A stretch of 64,000 nt of DNA from Streptomyces sp. NBC_01235 (lineage in GTDB: Bacteria; Actinomycetota; Actinomycetes; Streptomycetales; Streptomycetaceae). The notes beneath the pieces were generated by a model. It worked only from the letters and a program-made list of their open reading frames with translations. It was not told where the DNA came from and searched no databases. Positions 59,076 through 64,000 of this stretch are shown in pieces; position 1 is the stretch's first letter, and the number at the start of each line of letters is the position of its first letter. The translations under genes and the position numbers were made by a program. The stretch spans positions 3,968,001 to 4,032,000 of the forward strand of contig NZ_CP108513.1 in NCBI RefSeq assembly GCF_035989285.1. The letters run 5' to 3'.

Positions 59076-61061
59076 CTACTCCGCCTGAAGCACCAGCAGC
59101 GCCAGGTCGTCCTCCGGTGGCAGCTCCCCGAACTCGTGCACCAGCTGCCGGATCCGCTCCGCGATCAGCTCCGCGTCGAGCCCGGCGCAGCCCGCCAGCG
59201 CGGCGGCCAGACCGTCCTCGTCGTCGAACTGGCGGGAGCCCGAGCGCCGTTCCGTCACACCGTCGGTCACGCACAGCAGGCTGTCGCCGGGCCGCAGCTC
59301 CAGGCTGTCGCTGGTGTACGTGACGTCCTCGATGACCCCGAGGAGCGTCTGCGGGTGCGCGGCCGTGGCGACCGCGCCGTCCGGCCCGAGCAGCAGCGGC
59401 AGCGGGTGACCGGCCGAGGCGAGCGTGCAGCGGACGCCGCCCTCGAAGGGGGCCAGTTCGCCGTAGAGGAGGGAGAGGAAGCGGGTCTGCGGGCCGTCGC
59501 CCGGTCCGGCGGGGCCGACGAAGGCGCGGGCGGCGGCGTCGGCGGCCTCGGTCGCGTCGTCGAGGAGGAGCTGGTTGAGACGGTCCAGGACGTCGGCGAC
59601 GCCGTACCCCTCGCGGGCCAGCAGCCGCAGCCAGGGCCGGGCCAGGCCGATGACGACGGCCGCCTCCGGGCCCTTGCCCTGGACGTCGCCGATCGCGAAG
59701 CACCAGCGGCCGTCGCCCGCCGGGAACAGGTCGTAGAAATCGCCGCTCGGCCCGCCCTGCTCGCGCGGCTCGTGGACGAGGGCGCTGCGCACCCCGGGGA
59801 TCTCCGCGACCGCGCCGGGCAGCAGCCCACGCTGCAGGACGGCGCTGATGGTGACCTGACGGGCGTACTGGCGGGCCGCGCCGATGGCGAGCGCCACCCG
59901 GCGGCCCAGATCCTCGACGAGCCCGGTGACCTCGTCGGGGAAGGCCCTCAGCCCCGCCCGCCCGATGACCAGGGTGCCCAGCGGACGGCCGCCCGCGATC
60001 AGCCGGTAGGCCAGGGCCGCGCCGTGCCCGCCGAGCGCCGCACCGGGCCAGGGAAACGGCTCGGGTCCCGAGCGCGGACCACCGTCCGGCGGACACGACG
60101 GGCAGGGCGGATCCTTCTCCAGGGCCCGGCGCAGCTCCTCGATGCGGTTCTCGCTGCCGTGCCAGACCCGGGCCAGCCGCGGCCCCGGCCCGCCGGCCCA
60201 CTCGCCGCGCCCGCTGACCTCGTCCTCCAGCCACACCGCGCACCAGTCGGCGAGCCGCGGCACCAGCAACTGGCCGGTCAGCGCGGCCACCAGATCCTCG
60301 TCGAGCTGCCCGGCGAGCAGGTCGGAGGCCTCGGCGAGGAACGAGAGGGCGCCCCGGTTGAGCCACTCCCGGTCCCCGTGGCCGCCCGGCCGCTGAGGCT
60401 CGGGGGCGAGGGCTTCGAGGAGGCCCGGGGCGGGGTCGAGGGGGTCGTTCTCGGGGTCGTTCGCGGGGTCGTGCTCGTGGCCGGAGCGGTCGCCTTCGAG
60501 GTCGCCTAAGTCGCCGAGGTCGCCGAGGTCGCCGAATGCGAAGTCGCAGGGCTCGGAGGTCGGCAGGAGGCGCGCCCAGACCGTCTTCGTCCCCCTGCGG
60601 TACGTCACGCCCCAGGCGTCGGCGAGTCCGGCGACTATACGCAGCCCGCGGCCGTACTCCGGTGTCTCGTACGGCGGTTCGGGGGCGCCGTCGCGCGGAG
60701 CGCGGGAGGGGTGGTGGTCCAAGACCTCGACGACGACCGCGAGGCGGCCGCCGGGGTGTCCGGGCTCCTCCTCCAGCCGGCATCCCAGCTCGACGTCGGT
60801 CCCGGCGTGCACGACGGCGTTGGTGACGAGTTCGCTGACGACGAGCAACGCGTCCTGCGCGAGGCGCTCGCCGAGTTCCTCGCCGCCCGGCAGGCCGAGG
60901 TCGGCCCACTCCGTGAGCGCGGCACGGACCAGGTCGCGGGCGGCGCCCGGCGCGAGGGGGCCGCCGGCCAGGTTCGCGTGCGAGTGCGGGAGCCCGCCCG
61001 GGCGCGCGGGCGCGCCGCCGGCCCGGGAGGCGGTCTCCCGTTGCGTCGGAATGGCCCCCAT
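59076..61061 (-). CDS. RsbW-GAF-SpoIIE type PP2C phosphatase
   Basis: 661 residues from ATG 61061 (GGGGAG six bases upstream). The N-terminal HATPase of the RsbW type shows SELVTNAVVHAG (Glu77, Asn81) and YGRGLRIVAGLADAWG. A short acidic GDLGDLGDLGDLEGD repeat and a disordered linker follow, then a GAF-like region (about 240-400), then the PP2C-SpoIIE domain: GGPSGDFYDLFPAGDG, AIGDVQGKGPEAA and LLCVTDGVTERR with metal Asp residues. Such proteins control partner-switching sigma regulators. No anti-sigma partner is adjacent. Confidence 0.92.
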   Translation of the reverse strand: MGAIPTQRETASRAGGAPARPGGLPHSHANLAGGPLAPGAARDLVRAALTEWADLGLPGGEELGERLAQDALLVVSELVTNAVVHAGTDVELGCRLEEEPGHPGGRLAVVVEVLDHHPSRAPRDGAPEPPYETPEYGRGLRIVAGLADAWGVTYRRGTKTVWARLLPTSEPCDFAFGDLGDLGDLGDLEGDRSGHEHDPANDPENDPLDPAPGLLEALAPEPQRPGGHGDREWLNRGALSFLAEASDLLAGQLDEDLVAALTGQLLVPRLADWCAVWLEDEVSGRGEWAGGPGPRLARVWHGSENRIEELRRALEKDPPCPSCPPDGGPRSGPEPFPWPGAALGGHGAALAYRLIAGGRPLGTLVIGRAGLRAFPDEVTGLVEDLGRRVALAIGAARQYARQVTISAVLQRGLLPGAVAEIPGVRSALVHEPREQGGPSGDFYDLFPAGDGRWCFAIGDVQGKGPEAAVVIGLARPWLRLLAREGYGVADVLDRLNQLLLDDATEAADAAARAFVGPAGPGDGPQTRFLSLLYGELAPFEGGVRCTLASAGHPLPLLLGPDGAVATAAHPQTLLGVIEDVTYTSDSLELRPGDSLLCVTDGVTERRSGSRQFDDEDGLAAALAGCAGLDAELIAERIRQLVHEFGELPPEDDLALLVLQAE

Positions 61062-61263
61062 GCGCAGCTCCCCGGACGGTTCGGATGCCCACAGGGTGAC
61101 AGACCGGTCCCGGCCATGAGCGCTGGGTTACCGAACTGGGCCGTCCTGGGCGAGAACCGTGCTACGCGTGTGTACACATGTGTACGCGCGTGCTCGAAGA
61201 CGCGCGGTTGAGGGGCGGAATCCGAGCATGCGAGCTCCGCCCCAAGACCCCGCGCGCCCCGAC

Positions 61264-63141
61264 CTACGCCTCGCGCGCTCCGGCGTACATCTCGTCGATG
61301 AGGTGCTTGTACTCCCGCTCCACGACCGGCCGCTTCAGCTTCAGGCTCGGCGTGATCTCACCGTGCTCGACATCGAGGTCCCGGGGCAGCAGCCGGAACT
61401 TCTTGATGGTCTGCCAGCGCTGGAGCCCCTCGTTGAGCCGCTTGACGTAGCCGTCGATGAGCTCGACCGTCGCGGGCGCGGCGACGACGTCCGCGTACGA
61501 CTTCCCGGCCAGCCCGTTCTCCTTCGCCCAGTCGAGGATCGACGGCTCGTCCAGCGCGATCAGCGCGGTGCAGAAGTTCCGGTCGGCGCCGTGCACGAGG
61601 ATGTTGGAGACGTACGGGCACACCGCCTTGAACTGTCCCTCGACCTCGGCGGGCGCGATGTACTTGCCGCCGGACGTCTTGATGAGGTCCTTCTTGCGGT
61701 CGGTGATGCGCAGGTACCCGTCGGGCGAGAGCTCGCCGATGTCGCCGGTGTGGAACCAGCCGTCGGCCTCCAGGACCTCCGCGGTCTTCTCGGGCAGCCC
61801 GTGGTAGCCCTCCATGATGCCGGGGCTGCGCAGCAGGATCTCGCCGTCGTCGGCGATCCGCACCTCCGTGCCGGGCAGCGGCTTGCCGACCGTGCCGGTG
61901 CGGTAGGCCTCGCCGGGGTTGATGAAGGAGGCGGCGGAGGACTCCGTCAGGCCGTAGCCCTCCAGGATGTGGACGCCGACGCCGGCGAAGAAGTAGCCGA
62001 TCTCCGGGGAGAGGGCCGCCGACCCGGAGACGCACGCGCGCAGCTTCCCGCCGAACGCCTCGCGGATCTTGGCGTAGACGAGCGCGTCGGCGACCTTGTG
62101 CTTCGCGCCCAGCCCGAAGGGGACGGAGGCCGTGCCGGTGCGCCGGAAGTTGTCCTGCGCCTCCTTGGCGTACTCGCGGGCGACCTCGGCGGCCCACTGG
62201 AAGATCTTGTACTTGGCCCCGCCGCCCGCGCGGGCCTTGGCGGCGACCCCGTTGTAGACCTTCTCGAAGATGCGCGGCACGGCGGCCATGTACGTCGGCT
62301 GGACGATCGGCAGCTGCTCGATGATCTTGTCGACGCGGCCGTCGACGGCGGTGACGTGACCGACCTCGATCTGGCCGGAGGTGAGGACCTTGCCGAAGAC
62401 GTGCGCCAGCGGCAGCCACAGGTACTGCACGTCCTCGCCGCTGATCAGGCCGGTCGCGGCGATCGCCTTCGCCATGTACGACCAGTTGTCGTGCGGGAGG
62501 CGGACGCCCTTGGGACGGCCGGTGGTGCCGGAGGTGTAGATGAGGGTGGCGAGCTGGTCCCGGGCGATCGCGGCGACCCGCTCCTTGATCAGCTCGGCCT
62601 CCTTCTCCAGCCGGGCCGCGCCGCGCTTCTCCAGCTCGTCGAGGGTGAGGATCCAGTCCTCCCCGGTGTCGACGCCCGCCGGGTCGATCACGACCACATG
62701 GGTGAGGGCGGGCAGCTCGGCGCGCTTTTCGACCGCCTTGGCGACCTGGGCCGCGTCCTCGGCGATCAGGACCTTGCTCTCGGAGTCCGAGAGGATGAAC
62801 GCCGACTCGTCCACGTTGGTCTGCGGATAGACGGTGGTCGTCGCGGCCCCGGCGCACATGACGCCGAGGTCGGCGAGGATCCACTCGAGCCGGGTTGAGG
62901 AGGCGAGCGCGACGCGCTGCTCCGGCTGTACGCCGAGCTCGATGAGGCCGGCCGCGATCGCGTAGACCCGTTCGGCGGCCTGCGCCCAGCTCAGCGACCT
63001 CCAGTCGTCGGGGCCCTCGCCGGACGCGGCTGGTACCGGATACCGGTATGCCTCCGCGTCGGGCGTGGCCGCCACGCGCTCCAGGAAGAGGCCCGCGACG
63101 GACGGCGGACGGTTCTCGATCAGGGTCTGTGTGTCGCTCAC
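61264..63141 (-). CDS. Long-chain fatty acid-CoA ligase, FadD15 type
   Basis: 625 residues from GTG 63141, with GGAGG five bases upstream. ANL superfamily: AMP-binding loop IYTSGTTGRPKGV at 201-213, GYGLTESSAASFINP, the Asp in GWFHTGDIGELSPDGYLRI and the hinge-region DRKKDLIKTSGGKYI with the C-terminal Lys. It activates long-chain fatty acids as acyl-CoA. It may share a promoter region with lepA; the gap 63142-63372 carries only the lepA terminator. Confidence 0.95.
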   Translation of the reverse strand: MSDTQTLIENRPPSVAGLFLERVAATPDAEAYRYPVPAASGEGPDDWRSLSWAQAAERVYAIAAGLIELGVQPEQRVALASSTRLEWILADLGVMCAGAATTTVYPQTNVDESAFILSDSESKVLIAEDAAQVAKAVEKRAELPALTHVVVIDPAGVDTGEDWILTLDELEKRGAARLEKEAELIKERVAAIARDQLATLIYTSGTTGRPKGVRLPHDNWSYMAKAIAATGLISGEDVQYLWLPLAHVFGKVLTSGQIEVGHVTAVDGRVDKIIEQLPIVQPTYMAAVPRIFEKVYNGVAAKARAGGGAKYKIFQWAAEVAREYAKEAQDNFRRTGTASVPFGLGAKHKVADALVYAKIREAFGGKLRACVSGSAALSPEIGYFFAGVGVHILEGYGLTESSAASFINPGEAYRTGTVGKPLPGTEVRIADDGEILLRSPGIMEGYHGLPEKTAEVLEADGWFHTGDIGELSPDGYLRITDRKKDLIKTSGGKYIAPAEVEGQFKAVCPYVSNILVHGADRNFCTALIALDEPSILDWAKENGLAGKSYADVVAAPATVELIDGYVKRLNEGLQRWQTIKKFRLLPRDLDVEHGEITPSLKLKRPVVEREYKHLIDEMYAGAREA

Positions 63142-63319
63142 GACATCCTCCGGGGCCCGCGGCGATGCGGCTGGCTCATTGCGGCGTTGTTCGACGCGGC
63201 TGTGTTTGGCGCGACTGTTGTTTAACTCGTGAGTAACTACCGAGCAGGGATCAGAGTAGAGGGCGACTGGCCAGCGCGTAAGGGGCCATGGAGGGGCACT
63301 TTCCGCTGAGGAACGGCGC

Positions 63320-63351
63320 GGGGCCCGCCGCGCTGTCGCACGACGGGCCCC
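63320..63351 (-). terminator. Stem-loop terminator of lepA
   Basis: GGGGCCCG (63320-63327) and CGGGCCCC (63344-63351) form an 8-bp perfect stem, about 22 bp beyond the lepA stop in the minus direction. Confidence 0.8.
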
Positions 63352-63372
63352 GGAGATCGGCGTCCACGGCGG

Positions 63373-64000
63373 CTATTTCTTGCCCTTGCCGGAGCCCGCG
63401 TTGTCGTCGCTGCTCAGGACGGCGATGAAGGCCTCCTGCGGAACCTCCACGGAACCCACCATCTTCATCCGCTTCTTGCCTTCCTTCTGCTTCTCCAGCA
63501 GCTTCCGCTTCCGGGAGATGTCACCGCCGTAACACTTGGCGAGGACGTCCTTGCGGATGGCGCGGATGGTCTCGCGGGCGATGACCCGGGAGCCGATGGC
63601 CGCCTGGATCGGCACCTCGAAGGCCTGCCGCGGGATGAGCTCGCGCAGCTTCGCGACGAGCCGCACACCGTAGGCGTACGCGGCGTCCTTGTGGGTGATC
63701 GCGGAGAAGGCGTCCACCTTGTCGCCGTGCAGCAGGATGTCGACCTTGACCAGGCTGGACGTCTGCTCGCCGGTGGGCTCGTAGTCGAGCGAGGCGTAGC
63801 CGCGGGTCTTGGACTTCAGCTGGTCGAAGAAGTCGAAGACGATCTCGGCGAGGGGGAGCGTGTAGCGGATCTCGACGCGGTCCTCGGAGAGGTAGTCCAT
63901 GCCGAGCAGGACACCGCGCCGGGTCTGGCACAGCTCCATGATCGAGCCGATGAACTCGCTGGGCGCCAGGATGGTGGCGCGCACGACCGGCTCGTACACC
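63373..64000 (-). CDS. lepA: Elongation factor 4 (LepA), 3' part; start lies beyond window
   Basis: The visible 209 codons are the C-terminal domains of LepA, running off the right edge of the window. [40 protein letters not shown], the LepA-specific C-terminal [20 protein letters not shown] and [21 protein letters not shown] are diagnostic. LepA back-translocates stalled ribosomes. The short tail after AVLSSDD is NAGSGKGKK. Confidence 0.98.
   Translation of the reverse strand, partial: VYEPVVRATILAPSEFIGSIMELCQTRRGVLLGMDYLSEDRVEIRYTLPLAEIVFDFFDQLKSKTRGYASLDYEPTGEQTSSLVKVDILLHGDKVDAFSAITHKDAAYAYGVRLVAKLRELIPRQAFEVPIQAAIGSRVIARETIRAIRKDVLAKCYGGDISRKRKLLEKQKEGKKRMKMVGSVEVPQEAFIAVLSSDDNAGSGKGKK

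Overview
The window is high-GC chromosomal DNA of a Streptomyces or close relative. GTG starts, purine-rich ribosome binding sites and 4-base ATGA/GTGA gene overlaps are common. The gene content also fits: leuA with a leucine leader peptide, hrcA-dnaJ under a CIRCE element, phoH-ybeY-CBS protein-era, hemW, lepA, an RsbW/GAF/PP2C phosphatase and a SigE-type sigma factor. No rRNA, tRNA, CRISPR array or transposase gene was seen. Both ends cut genes: an acetyltransferase on the left and lepA on the right.

Layout. (1) 1-7683 is accessory-looking: an acetyltransferase end, then a tight plus-strand cassette of a 14-repeat WD40 protein fused to a KAP-type P-loop NTPase, an amino-methyltransferase-like protein, a fold-type I PLP enzyme and a D-2-hydroxyacid-dehydrogenase-like protein whose catalytic triad looks lost. 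This is my best candidate for an undescribed system. (2) 7804-9278 is a SigE-family sigma factor with a one-TM partner. (3) 9296-14232 (minus) is a two-component system with an MMPL exporter, then a TerB-like protein. (4) 14393-16310 is leuA with terminator, leader peptide and attenuator region. (5) 16512-17910 is a protealysin-like metallopeptidase with its emfourin-type inhibitor. (6) 17916-20546 is a GH1 glucosidase and MFS sugar transporter behind a palindromic operator. (7) 20764-22596 is an SDR gene and a divergent XRE regulator.

(8) 22614-33272 carries the conserved phoH-ybeY-CBS-MmcQ-(CDA-like)-era genes, interrupted by amtB-glnK and a three-gene secreted/surface cluster (DUF916/WxL-like) with a shared palindromic motif. 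The era 3' end is followed by 173-bp tandem repeats. (9) 33396-38081 is a PfkB kinase and a D-glucarate catabolic pair (gudD, kdgD) with a divergent IclR regulator. (10) 38256-44760 is an MFS protein, a GH75 chitosanase and a three-gene secreted polysaccharide-processing operon (GH105, Tat-exported jelly-roll protein, CBM35-FN3-sugar dehydrogenase). (11) 44784-64000 is mainly housekeeping: adenine deaminase, RNase Z, HIT, tricorn protease, RsmE, nitronate monooxygenase, DnaJ, HrcA, MBL, DUF3097, HemW, PP2C, long-chain acyl-CoA ligase and LepA.

A palindromic C-run/G-run repeat occurs at four places, twice inside coding sequence (histidine kinase and tricorn protease). Function calls rest on motif recognition by eye; no database search was possible.
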